DNA of 64,000 nt from JBOHUC01 sp050733935 (GTDB taxonomy: Bacteria > Eisenbacteria > RBG-16-71-46 > DASYSL01). Below are positions 45,346 through 53,966 of this stretch, piece after piece. How positions within the stretch are numbered: position 1 is the stretch's first letter; each line of letters begins with the position of its first letter. The notes below the pieces were generated by a model. The model had not been told where the DNA came from. It was given only the letters and a program-made list of their open reading frames with translations, and did not search any database. The translations under genes and the position numbers were made by a program. Where the stretch lies: the NCBI GenBank assembly GCA_050733935.1, contig JBOHUC010000093.1:1-64000 (forward strand). Reading direction: 5' to 3'.

Positions 45346-47397
45346 ATGGGTCACGAGCTCACAGTTCTCAGGGAACTCGCCCTCCTGGCCGGAGTCTCGG
45401 TCGCCGTCAACCTGCTGTTCCGCCGCATCCGCCTTCCCACCGTCGTCGGATTCCTGTTCACCGGTGTTCTGATCGGCCCGGGCGGGTTCGCGCTCGTCGA
45501 GGATCCCGACACGGTCAACACGCTCGCCGAGATCGGCGTCGTGCTCCTCCTGTTCGCGGTCGGACTCGAGTTCTCGCTCGCGGATCTGCGCATGCTCGGC
45601 CGCAAGGCCGCGGTGGCCGGAGTTCTGCAGGTCCTGGGCACGGCCGCCGGGGTCACGATGCTGCTCGTCGCGTTCGGACAGCCGCCGGCGCACGCGATCT
45701 TCTTCGGGCTCCTGATTGCACCCTCGAGTACGGCGCTCGTGTTCCGGCTCATCACGGATCGCGGCGAGCTCCAGGCGCCGCACGGGCGCCTCCTGACGGG
45801 CGTGCTCCTCGTGCAGGACCTCGCGGTCGTTCCGATGGTGTTGCTCGTGCCCGCGCTCGTCTCGTGGAGCAAGGCGCCGGCGAACGTCGTGTTCCGCGGC
45901 CCGGGCCTCTCGCCGATCTTTCAGGCGCTCGCCCTCGTCGGGCTCGTCGTCGTCGCGTTCATGACGGCGCGGCAGCTCATTCCGTGGCTCATCGCGCGGG
46001 CGGCGCACGGCAAGTCGCGCGAGACGTTCCTTTCCGCGGTGGTCGCGATCGTGCTCGGTTCCGCGTGGTTGAGTCAGCAGGCGGGGCTCTCGCTCGCGCT
46101 CGGGGCGTTCCTGGCCGGCCTCATCCTGGCCGAATCGGATCTCCGGTCGCAGATCATCGCGGACATCCTGCCGTTCCGCGACACGCTCATGAGCATCTTT
46201 TTCATCTCGATCGGGATGCTGCTCGTGCCGTCCGAAGTCCTCAAACGGCCCGATCTGGTCGTCGCCGCAACGGTCGGCATGGTCCTCTGGAAGTTCGTCG
46301 CGGCTTCGATCACGGGCCGGATCGCGGGCTATCCGTGGCGCACCGCGATCGCGGCCGGACTCGGCCTCGCGCACATCGGAGAATTCTCGTTCGTGCTCGC
46401 GCAGGCGGGGCAGCCGGGAGGATTGCTGCCCGCGCCATGGAACCAGAGCTTCTACGCGGGGGCCGTGTTCTCGATCATGATCACGCCGTGGCTCGTCACG
46501 CATGCGCCCGAGTGGTCCCTTCGAATCGAACTCGGTCTGCGCGCGCTGCGACCCGCTCCGCTCCTGCCGCTCGAGCCCGCCGAGGCGGCGGCCACGTCGA
46601 CGCTCCGACAGGATCACGTCGTGATCGGAGGCTACGGCCTGAACGGGCGGAACGTCGCGCGCGTGCTCCGCGCCGTCCACATCCCGCACATCGTGCTCGA
46701 TCTTGCGCCAGAGGCGATCACCCAGTGTGTCGGCGAGGGCAGTCCCACGTTGATCGGCAACATCACGCAGCCCGAGATCCTGAAGCAGGCGGGCGCGCCG
46801 CGGGCCCGCGTGCTCGTGCTCGCGCTCTCCGATCCGTTTGCGTCGCGGCACGCGACACGGATCGCGCGCGATCTCAATCCACACCTCTTCATCATCGTGC
46901 GCACGCGCGCGGTCGGAGAAATCGACGCGCTCCACGAGGCGGGAGCGAGCATCGTGATTCCCGAGGAATTCGAGACCTCGATCGAGATCTTCACCGCGGT
47001 GCTGCGCGAGTATCACATCCCACCGAACATCGTCGAGGCACAGATCAAGGTGCTGCGAACGGAGCGATACTCGCTCCTGCGCGGCCGGAAGCTTCCGCGC
47101 ACGGTGATCCAGCAGCTCCAGTCGATCCTGATCGAGGGGACGACCGAGGCGGTGGTGCTGCTCCATCAATCGCCGGTCGTGGGTCAGGTGCTGTGGGAAA
47201 CGGGCCTGCTCGACGAGGAAGGTGTCAAAGTGGTCGCCATCGTGCGCGGCGGGCATGCGATGGTGGATTTCGATCCGCAGATCGAGCTCCGCGTGGGCGA
47301 CACGATCGTTCTGACCGGCGACCACGCCGCAATCGACAAGGTGATGGAAAAGCTCGCGCCGGCCGACCCGCGCGACCCCGCAACAGTCGAAGGTTGA
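45346..47397 (+). CDS. KefB-type monovalent cation:proton antiporter (CPA2) with RCK domains
   Basis: 683 residues. N-terminal Na+/H+ exchanger domain (about 12 TM) over about 1-385. Typical signatures: LPTVVGFLFTGVLIGPGG, LLFAVGLEFSL, LLVQDLAVVPMVLL and the domain end GEFSFVLAQAG. TrkA-N/RCK with NAD-binding glycine motif VVIGGYGLNGRNVA at about 425, and a TrkA-C domain at about 585-680 (VVAIVRGGHAMVDFDPQIELRVGDTIVLTG). Role in K+ or Na+ efflux and pH control is by family; glutathione control is not evident. GGAGG precedes the ATG. Confidence 0.93.
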   Translation: MGHELTVLRELALLAGVSVAVNLLFRRIRLPTVVGFLFTGVLIGPGGFALVEDPDTVNTLAEIGVVLLLFAVGLEFSLADLRMLGRKAAVAGVLQVLGTAAGVTMLLVAFGQPPAHAIFFGLLIAPSSTALVFRLITDRGELQAPHGRLLTGVLLVQDLAVVPMVLLVPALVSWSKAPANVVFRGPGLSPIFQALALVGLVVVAFMTARQLIPWLIARAAHGKSRETFLSAVVAIVLGSAWLSQQAGLSLALGAFLAGLILAESDLRSQIIADILPFRDTLMSIFFISIGMLLVPSEVLKRPDLVVAATVGMVLWKFVAASITGRIAGYPWRTAIAAGLGLAHIGEFSFVLAQAGQPGGLLPAPWNQSFYAGAVFSIMITPWLVTHAPEWSLRIELGLRALRPAPLLPLEPAEAAATSTLRQDHVVIGGYGLNGRNVARVLRAVHIPHIVLDLAPEAITQCVGEGSPTLIGNITQPEILKQAGAPRARVLVLALSDPFASRHATRIARDLNPHLFIIVRTRAVGEIDALHEAGASIVIPEEFETSIEIFTAVLREYHIPPNIVEAQIKVLRTERYSLLRGRKLPRTVIQQLQSILIEGTTEAVVLLHQSPVVGQVLWETGLLDEEGVKVVAIVRGGHAMVDFDPQIELRVGDTIVLTGDHAAIDKVMEKLAPADPRDPATVEG

Positions 47398-47422
47398 CAG
47401 CGCACTGAGGGAGGCCTAGCGT
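47394..47422 (+). promoter_or_regulatory. Promoter candidate of the kelch lipoprotein gene
   Basis: Consensus TTGACA (47394-47399), overlapping the antiporter stop codon, 17-base spacer, TAGCGT (47417-47422). A hairpin follows 9 bases later. Confidence 0.6.
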
Positions 47423-47430
47423 CTTTTGCG

Positions 47431-47466
47431 GCCGACCGGGCACCTGCCAGGTCGGCTTTCTGTTTT
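47431..47466 (+). terminator. Rho-independent terminator or leader hairpin
   Basis: GCCGACC (47431-47437) pairs with GGTCGGC (47450-47456), then TTTCTGTTTT. It may terminate the antiporter gene, but the promoter just before it also puts it at the 5' end of the kelch mRNA. Confidence 0.7.
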
Positions 47467-47507
47467 GGGACGGGACCGGGCCCGTGCTCTTCCGTGAGGA
47501 ATGTGCC

Positions 47508-50234
47508 ATGAGAGCCCTCCTGGTCCTCGTTCTCGTGCTTTCGAGTTGTGGCGCCGCGCGCGCAACCGAGCCCCCCGTTCTCGATCTACCCGAACCGGAA
47601 ACCGAGCCCGGCACGGGACTGCCGGGATTCGAACCGCCTCCGGTCGGCGAATCCGCGGGACGCTGGACCCGCCTTTTCCCTCCCATCCGCGCCGGACTCA
47701 CGACCTTCGATCCAGTGTCGCAACGAATCGTGGCCTTCACAGGTGTTCGCGGATCGGAGCACGGGGAGATCTGGTTCCTGGATCCCACACGAGAGTCGGC
47801 GCCTCGTCGCGTCGTCCCGGCGGGTGAGCTTCCGCCGGGTTCGGTGCAAGCCGCTCACATCGATCCCGTGCGCCGACAACTGATCGTACTCGCGACTGAC
47901 TATTACTCGAGGACAAGGCCGATCATCGGAGCCTGGGCGCTCGACGTGGACCGACCCGATCGCTGGGTGCGAATCGCGCGCGATGGACCAGCTCCGTCCC
48001 CACGGAACTACTTCTCCTCAGTCATCGATGATGCGCACAGCCACCTCTACCTCTATGGGGGCCACGAGACCCCGGGCTCGGATCTCTGGCGCCTCGACTT
48101 CTCCGTCTCCCCCGCGGTATGGACAAAGCTCGAGACGGACAATCCACCTCCCCACGTGCGCTTCTACGGGCAACTGATCATCGATGCGGCACGAAATCGC
48201 ATGCTGTTGCTGGGAGGATTCGAGCTCCAGAGGTTTCCGGATGGGGGCAGCCAGGAGAGGCACGTCACCGACATGTGGTCCCTCCGCCTCACGCGTCGAA
48301 TGGTCTGGGAGAGGATCGAGCCGTCCGGCGAGGGGCCTGCGGCTCTCGGAATGAGCTCGCCGGGGGTCCTGGACGCAGAGAATGACCAGTTGCTGGTTCC
48401 CGAACGAGCGTGGTCGGGCTCGGGCGCCCTCCTCCGAATGTCGTTGCGGGGGGAGCCGGCGTGGACGCGGAGCGTGACCATGGGCCTGGTTCCCCGCGAG
48501 GCCTCGATCGTCGCGCTTCTGCCGGGCGGAACCGAAATGTTGGTCGTGCAGTCCTATTTCGCAAACTGGCGCCTGCGGCTCGCGAATCCGCCCGTCTGGT
48601 CTTTCGACGGCCTTCCGATTCCGTCGCACCTGTCGACGCGAAGCAGTGCCCTGGACCCGGTCGACGGGAGCCTGGTCGTCCTGACCGGGGGACTCGGCGC
48701 CTGGCAACGCCCGGGGAGCATGGACCTTTGGAAACTCTCCGTCGATGGAACGGCTGCCTGGCGTCTCGTGACGACTCCGGGCACTGAGATTTCCCGCCGG
48801 GAACGGACGACGCTCCGCTATGACCCACGCCGCGATCGCTTCATCGTCGTGGGAGGCTACGTCGAGGAACCGGAGGGAACCCGCATTCTCGATGACGTTT
48901 GGGAGCTTCGGCTGCGTCCGCTGCCGCGCTGGACCCGGCTCGAGCCCGAAAATGACATACCGGTGCGCGGGGTCGGGTTCTCGATGGTCTACGACGCGAT
49001 CGGCGACCGGATGATCCTTCAGGGGGGCGACCGCAGGGACGCGGTCGACGGGGAGTGGCGCGAAACGAACGAGGCATGGGCGCTCGAGCTCTCGCCCGCG
49101 CTGCGCTGGCGGCGCATCGAAGCATCCGGGCGAGCTCCCGCGCCGCGAACCTCGCACGCGCTGGCTGTCGATCTGGTGGGCGAGAAGCTGCTCCTCTTCG
49201 GAGGCCTGGGTGTGAGGACGTACGCCGGATACGGATCCCCACGCAGAGATCTCTGGTCACTCCCCCTCACGCCCGGTGCAGTTTGGGACTCGATCCCGGC
49301 CATCGCCGTCCCCCGATTGAGGTCCCCCGCCGAGCTTCTCCTGTGCGATCACACTCGAGACCGTTTGTGGCTCATGGGCTCAGGACAGCAGGGCACGGAG
49401 CTCCACGAGCTCGAGGCCGCATCCGGCGCTCCGTCGTGGAGTTCGTTGAGAGTCGACGGAAACATTCCTGCAGTTTCTTCGAATTACCATTCGATCGCGG
49501 AGTACGACGCTCGGCGGGACCGGATCCTCTACGTTCCGTATCGGATCGAGGACGTATGGATGTTCGAAGGGGGCGCGCCGGAGCATCAACCGGAAATCAG
49601 GTTGAAGTCATCCGGCCATCCAGGAACGGCGACGACGCGTCTTGAGCTCGTCGTCCTGGCTTCCCACGAGTTCGATCCTCGATCGGGCGATCTCTCCACC
49701 GTTCGCATCTGTGGTGTTCCGATTTCCGAGCTTTCGTCCGTTCGAGAGCGCTGGCGGGATGTGAATCACGATCGCTTGCCGGACCTCGAGCTCGATCTCG
49801 AGGGCGCCCCTGGCTGGTGGTCGCACGGGCGCCGAGCCGTGACCATTACCGGCGGGACGCGAAATGGCGAACGATTCCTCGGATGGCGATTGATCGAAGA
49901 CGAAGGAGGTCCGTGGGACGACTCTGGTCGCACGGCTGAACTCGCTTCGAACGAGGGGGATCCCGATCGTCCGTTCGAGCGTGAGTGGGAGAGCCCCGTC
50001 GCGGGACTCGACCGTTCGCGCTTCCGCTACCGACTGTCGGGAGCGACAAGTGAATCGGTCGAAATGTTCACGGCGACGGGGAGACGTGTCTCGCGCACGG
50101 TCCTCACGCCGACCGGAGGCCAGTGGCGCGAAGCGAAGCTCGAGCAGGCGGACGGGTTGCCTTCGGGGATCTACTTCCTGCGCTGGCCGGAAGGAGCGTT
50201 GAACCGAACCGAGCGGATCGTTCGGCTGCGCTAG
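47508..50234 (+). CDS. Secreted kelch-repeat (lipo)protein with FlgD-like tail
   Basis: 908 residues. ATG with GAGGA 8 nt upstream chosen. The signal LVLVLVLSSC is lipobox-like, or a normal signal ending in ARA. Kelch blades are spread over about 60-690, for example HLYLYGGHETPGSD, RMLLLGGFELQ, RFIVVGGYVEEPEG, RMILQGGDRRD and KLLLFGGLGVRT; at least two propellers are likely. A beta-sandwich with a VRICGVPISEL segment follows, and the C-terminal 70 residues are a FlgD_ig/sorting-like domain (VEMFTATGRRVSRTV, GLPSGIYFLRWPEG). Monocistronic. Binding partner unknown. Confidence 0.83.
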   Translation: MRALLVLVLVLSSCGAARATEPPVLDLPEPETEPGTGLPGFEPPPVGESAGRWTRLFPPIRAGLTTFDPVSQRIVAFTGVRGSEHGEIWFLDPTRESAPRRVVPAGELPPGSVQAAHIDPVRRQLIVLATDYYSRTRPIIGAWALDVDRPDRWVRIARDGPAPSPRNYFSSVIDDAHSHLYLYGGHETPGSDLWRLDFSVSPAVWTKLETDNPPPHVRFYGQLIIDAARNRMLLLGGFELQRFPDGGSQERHVTDMWSLRLTRRMVWERIEPSGEGPAALGMSSPGVLDAENDQLLVPERAWSGSGALLRMSLRGEPAWTRSVTMGLVPREASIVALLPGGTEMLVVQSYFANWRLRLANPPVWSFDGLPIPSHLSTRSSALDPVDGSLVVLTGGLGAWQRPGSMDLWKLSVDGTAAWRLVTTPGTEISRRERTTLRYDPRRDRFIVVGGYVEEPEGTRILDDVWELRLRPLPRWTRLEPENDIPVRGVGFSMVYDAIGDRMILQGGDRRDAVDGEWRETNEAWALELSPALRWRRIEASGRAPAPRTSHALAVDLVGEKLLLFGGLGVRTYAGYGSPRRDLWSLPLTPGAVWDSIPAIAVPRLRSPAELLLCDHTRDRLWLMGSGQQGTELHELEAASGAPSWSSLRVDGNIPAVSSNYHSIAEYDARRDRILYVPYRIEDVWMFEGGAPEHQPEIRLKSSGHPGTATTRLELVVLASHEFDPRSGDLSTVRICGVPISELSSVRERWRDVNHDRLPDLELDLEGAPGWWSHGRRAVTITGGTRNGERFLGWRLIEDEGGPWDDSGRTAELASNEGDPDRPFEREWESPVAGLDRSRFRYRLSGATSESVEMFTATGRRVSRTVLTPTGGQWREAKLEQADGLPSGIYFLRWPEGALNRTERIVRLR

Positions 50235-50259
50235 CCGCGAGCCGCTTGCCGCCGGCCGC

Positions 50260-50772
50260 TTAGCGCTTGCGGGCCTCGGCGAGCAACGAGTCCCGGATCA
50301 CCGGCGACCGCGGGCACATCACGTCGTCGCGCCGGCATTCGAGCAGGTCCTGATTGCAGCCGCAGCCACACGTGATGTCGACCGCGCGGTCGAGGAACCA
50401 GCGGCGCTGCGCCTGTGTGAGGCCCGTGAACGCGATGCCCGGCGCCTCGTCGTCCCCCACCGTTCCGTCCGCGAGCACGGCTTCACGGATGCGAACGCCC
50501 ATCTTCTTGAGGCCCTTGTGCGCGTCGCTCGGCGGAATGTCCGGGGCTTCCGGAATTCCGGCCACGAGCGGGTCACGGATCTCCTCGACCGCGATTGCGC
50601 CTGCGCCCGAATCGGCAGGCGACTCCTGCGCCTGGGTGCGGCCCCCGGCCGGCGCGTCGGCCACGTTCGCCTCGCGTCCGCTGTCCGGCTTCCGGTAGCT
50701 GCGCGAAAACGCGAACGCCGCGGCGACGATCGCACCGGCGACCAGCGCAAGTACGACGACGCGCGTGACCAC
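50260..50772 (-). CDS. Membrane-anchored protein with CGCGC-x-C-x-C motif
   Basis: 170 residues. N-terminal TM (VVVLALVAGAIVAAAFAFS), then a disordered Ala/Gly/Pro/Asp-rich spacer, and a C-terminal domain (about 120-170) with FTGLTQAQRRWFLDRAVD and CGCGCNQDLLEC...CP. This Cys pattern resembles the CcmH-like / PCYCGC-type segments found before thioredoxin-fold proteins, suggesting metal binding or thiol chemistry on the outer face. No family can be assigned firmly. It is 12 bases after the ferredoxin gene. Confidence 0.68.
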   Translation of the reverse strand: MVTRVVVLALVAGAIVAAAFAFSRSYRKPDSGREANVADAPAGGRTQAQESPADSGAGAIAVEEIRDPLVAGIPEAPDIPPSDAHKGLKKMGVRIREAVLADGTVGDDEAPGIAFTGLTQAQRRWFLDRAVDITCGCGCNQDLLECRRDDVMCPRSPVIRDSLLAEARKR

Positions 50773-50784
50773 GACCGGGGATGC

Positions 50785-51036
50785 CTACGCTTTCTGGTTC
50801 TTGAAGTAGTCCTGGTTCTTCTGGATCTGGTGCTGCTGGTCGGGTGGAACCTCGTCCGCAGGATAGATCGCATTCACAGGACACACCGGCTGGCAGGCGC
50901 CGCAATCGATGCAGATGTCAGGATCGATGAAGTACTGCTCCGCCGCCTCATCGGTCTTGATGCAATCGACGGGACACTCCTGAACGCAGGACTGATCTTT
51001 GACGCTGATGCAGGCGTCGGTAATGACGTATGCCAT
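50785..51036 (-). CDS. 7Fe ferredoxin ([3Fe-4S][4Fe-4S])
   Basis: 83 residues. First cluster CISVKDQSCVQECPVDC has the 7-residue gap between the first two Cys characteristic of 3Fe-4S or 7Fe ferredoxins. The second is CIDCGACQPVCPVNAIYP, an ordinary 4Fe-4S motif. FdxA-like start MAYVITDACI. Small cytoplasmic electron carrier; the partner is unknown, with iron or redox genes on both sides. Confidence 0.92.
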   Translation of the reverse strand: MAYVITDACISVKDQSCVQECPVDCIKTDEAAEQYFIDPDICIDCGACQPVCPVNAIYPADEVPPDQQHQIQKNQDYFKNQKA

Positions 51037-51139
51037 TCGAATTCGGCCCTTTCGGCTTCCGGCGGGGAGTGCTCCAACCAGCCCGGCTCACTGTCAATTT
51101 CCTAGAACGCGGCCGGGCGCGTCAAGGGGTCACGCTGCG

Positions 51140-51598
51140 CTACTTTCCGGCGCCCTCCGTGGCGATCAGCCGCCGGATGAACGGGCGATCGGCTTCGAGC
51201 ATCTCGTCGGGATTCACGTCCGCGAGCCGGACCCAGCGGAAGGCCTGACCGTCGAGCGGCTGGAGCGTCCCGGTCGGGGCCGTGCAGCGCACGAACGACA
51301 GCACGACCTGGAGACCGTGCGGATAGAGGTGGGTCTCCTGCGTCATGAGCTCGACCGCTTCGACGTCGACGCCGAGCTCCTCGCGCACCTCGCGCACGAC
51401 GGCATGGAGCGCGGTCTCTCCTGCTTCGAGCTTGCCTCCCGGAAACTCCCAGAATCCGGCGAGCGCTTCGCCCGGCGGACGCTGGGCGAGCAGGAGCTCG
51501 GGACCCGCGACCGTGGGGCGCAGCATGACCGCCGCCCCGACGTGAATCTGCCGGACGCGGTCGTGCCGGCGCGTCGTCGAATCGTGGCGCGCGCTCAC
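51140..51598 (-). CDS. MutT-like NUDIX hydrolase
   Basis: About 152 residues. GTG start overlaps the upstream stop by GTGA. NUDIX box GGKLEAGETALHAVVREVREELG complete, preceded by LAQRPPGEALAGFWEFPGG, the MutT (8-oxo-dGTP diphosphatase) context. The C-terminus is typical (FRWVRLADVNPDEMLEADRPFI). It is the last gene of the iron operon, coupling nucleotide-pool cleaning to iron uptake (inference). Confidence 0.87.
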   Translation of the reverse strand: MSARHDSTTRRHDRVRQIHVGAAVMLRPTVAGPELLLAQRPPGEALAGFWEFPGGKLEAGETALHAVVREVREELGVDVEAVELMTQETHLYPHGLQVVLSFVRCTAPTGTLQPLDGQAFRWVRLADVNPDEMLEADRPFIRRLIATEGAGK

Positions 51599-52746
51599 GG
51601 CAGGAGCGCCTGGGGCAATACGGAGACCGCCGCGGGAACGGCGGCGCGCGCCCCGCCGGCCGGGCAGCAGGGTCCCGCGGGAACCGGCTTCCCGTGCGGA
51701 CAGGCGGCCGGATGCTTGAGGAACGTGCAGATGCCTTCGGTCACTTCCGGATCCAAGATGTGCTCCATGCGACAGGCGGTTGCATCGAGGTTCGGGTCCT
51801 CGAGGTGGATCGCCGTCGCGAACAGACATTCCGCCAGCCGATGGCGCCGGACCAGATCGCGCGCCCGAACGACGCCGCGCTCCGTGAACGCGAGCCCGTC
51901 GCCCGCCCGGAGCACGAGTCCCCGCTCGGTGACTTCCTGGGCGGTGCGCTCGTGGTCGGGCACCTTCTGGGCCCGCACCGCGGACAGCACGAGCGGCCGG
52001 CCTTCCTCCCAGAGATACCACATCTCCTCGAGAAAATGGTCGCAGCGTTCGTCGCGCTCGGTCGTGGTCGGAGAGACCGTGCTCAGGCGTCCATGGTGGA
52101 GCTCCACGCGCCGGTCCGCGAGAGCGCCGACCTCCGGATCGTGCGTCACGAGCACGATCGTGTGGCCCGCGCGATGGAGCCGCGCAAAGATCTCGAGCAC
52201 GGTGCGCGCGTTCTCCTCGTCGAGGTTGCCGGTCGGCTCGTCCGCCAGGATGAGCCCCGGTTGATTGATGAGCGCGCGCGCGATGCAGACCCGCTGCTGC
52301 TCGCCCCCCGACATCCGGCCGGGCCTTGCGTGGAGCTTCGCTTCGAGACCGACGCGCACGAGCGCTTGGCGCGCCTCGGCCTCGTCGGCCATCGAGTGAT
52401 AGTGCTGGGCGAGCATCACGTTCTCGAGCGCGGTGAGATACGGCAGCAGGTGGAACTGCTGGAAGACGAGACCGATCCGCTCGCGCCGGTAGCGCGCCCG
52501 CGCCGAATCGTCGAGTGCGCCGACGTCCTCGCCGCCCACGAGAATGGTGCCCTCGTCCGGGCGGTCGAGCCCACCCAGGAGGTTGAGGAGCGTCGTCTTT
52601 CCGGATCCCGACGGGCCCATCACGGCGAGCCACTCGCCGGGTTCGATCCTGAGGTCCACGCTCTCGAGTGCGCGCTGCGGGCCGTAGATGCGGCTCACGC
52701 CCGCGAGCGAGACGGCGAGTCCGGGACCGCGCGCGGACACGATCAC
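51595..52746 (-). CDS. ABC transporter ATPase fused to a DtxR-like iron-dependent repressor
   Basis: 383 residues; GTG start with GGGGGA, overlapping the permease stop by GTGA. Residues about 5-225 are a LolD/MacB-type ATPase (GPSGSGKTTLLNLL, RMSGGEQQRVCIARAL, LILADEPTGNLD, LVTHD). Residues about 240-365 are a full DtxR/IdeR domain pair. It comprises HTH (DHFLEEMWYLWEEGRP, RTAQEVTERGLV, AFTERG), RRHRLAECLF with the H79/E83 pair, and ACRMEHIL with the Cys/Glu/His of the primary site, then CPHGKPVP. The H98-equivalent is Asp. The two FtsX permeases it would energise lie directly upstream. Confidence 0.9.
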   Translation of the reverse strand: MIVSARGPGLAVSLAGVSRIYGPQRALESVDLRIEPGEWLAVMGPSGSGKTTLLNLLGGLDRPDEGTILVGGEDVGALDDSARARYRRERIGLVFQQFHLLPYLTALENVMLAQHYHSMADEAEARQALVRVGLEAKLHARPGRMSGGEQQRVCIARALINQPGLILADEPTGNLDEENARTVLEIFARLHRAGHTIVLVTHDPEVGALADRRVELHHGRLSTVSPTTTERDERCDHFLEEMWYLWEEGRPLVLSAVRAQKVPDHERTAQEVTERGLVLRAGDGLAFTERGVVRARDLVRRHRLAECLFATAIHLEDPNLDATACRMEHILDPEVTEGICTFLKHPAACPHGKPVPAGPCCPAGGARAAVPAAVSVLPQALLP

Positions 52747-53966
52747 TCCCCCCGGAGCGCGCGCGCCGGCTCGATCGTGAGCGCGTGGCGAAGCGGAACG
52801 AGGGCCGCGACGAGGGCCGTGACGATGCCGAGGAGAAGCATGAGCGGAGGCACTCCCGGTGCGACACGGATCGCCGAGTGAAACACCCCGAGGCCGATCG
52901 CCTGCGCGGCAACGATTCCGATCGCCGTTCCCGCGAGCCCTCCCAGGAGTCCGATCGCGGCGGCCTCGGTCAGGATCACGCGCACGACCTGGCGGCGACC
53001 GGCGCCGAGCGCGCGCAGGAGCGCGAACTCGTTCGTGCGCTCGAGCACGATGTCGGCGAGCGTGCTCATCGCGCACACGAGCGCCGCCACGAGCGCGACG
53101 AGGGTCACCGTGACAAGCAGGATACGAAGGCGGCGCAGGACTTCACCGTCGGCCGAAGAGAGCTGCTTGATGGCGCGCAGAGAAGCGGTGGCGGTGGCGG
53201 CGGCGCCGGCGACCGCGGATCCCGCCGCGCCCGAAGGGCGCGCGCTCCCGGCATACGCGAGCACCTGGTCACGCGTCCCGGTGGCGCGCGCGAGCGCGAG
53301 ATGGAAGCGCCCGTCGCCCGACAGCCGATCGGCCCGCACGAAGACCACTCGATCCTCGGGACCGCCGGTTTCGATCACCGCAACGTTCGCAAGCGAGAGC
53401 GGCTCGGTCGTCGTCCCCGTGACCCGCGCAAGCGGGACCGTTGAGCCGTCCGTCGCGCCGAGGTCGCGCGCCGCACTCGCGCCCACGAGCGCGTCGACCC
53501 CGTTCCAGCTCGGCGGCGGCCGGCCGGCCGCGAAGCGCCACGCGGGATGGATGCCGGCGAGAGCCGCGAGATCCGTGCCCGCAATCACGACCGAGACGGG
53601 TGACGCGGGCGCACGCGCGACCGCATAGCGGAGCGTCGCGTAGCCCTCGAGGCGCCCCGCGCGGCGCTCCTGCTCGAGCCAGTCGCGCTCGGGTGCGCCG
53701 AATCCGGGTTCGCCCGCGACCGCACCGAGCTTCAAGTCACGCGCGCCGACGGGCAATTCCCCCGCGGCCGGGGCGAGCACGAGATTCGGACCGTACACGC
53801 GAAGCTCGTGCGCGACCTTGTTCCCGACGTCGGTCGAGACGAGGAGGAGCGCGGCGGCGACCGAGATTCCGATCGCGATCGCGGCCACCGCGAGCAGAAC
53901 GCGACTGCGGTACACGTCCATCGAACCGCGGAGCAGCGTGAGCGCCATGCGCCCGCGGGCGGTCAT
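52743..53966 (-). CDS. FtsX/MacB-type ABC permease (second of pair)
   Basis: 407 residues. N-terminal TM (VLLAVAAIAIGISVAAALLLVST), a long periplasmic domain (about 45-265) and a C-terminal FtsX domain with three TM segments (ILLVTVTLVALVAALVCAM, AAAIGLLGGLAGTAIGIVA, PLMLLLGIVTALVAALVPL). The linking LERTNEFALLRALGAGRRQVVRVILTEA is the FtsX signature. Overlaps both neighbours by four bases. Corresponds in position to one of the two permeases of P19/FetMP-associated iron systems. Confidence 0.9.
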   Translation of the reverse strand: MTARGRMALTLLRGSMDVYRSRVLLAVAAIAIGISVAAALLLVSTDVGNKVAHELRVYGPNLVLAPAAGELPVGARDLKLGAVAGEPGFGAPERDWLEQERRAGRLEGYATLRYAVARAPASPVSVVIAGTDLAALAGIHPAWRFAAGRPPPSWNGVDALVGASAARDLGATDGSTVPLARVTGTTTEPLSLANVAVIETGGPEDRVVFVRADRLSGDGRFHLALARATGTRDQVLAYAGSARPSGAAGSAVAGAAATATASLRAIKQLSSADGEVLRRLRILLVTVTLVALVAALVCAMSTLADIVLERTNEFALLRALGAGRRQVVRVILTEAAAIGLLGGLAGTAIGIVAAQAIGLGVFHSAIRVAPGVPPLMLLLGIVTALVAALVPLRHALTIEPARALRGE

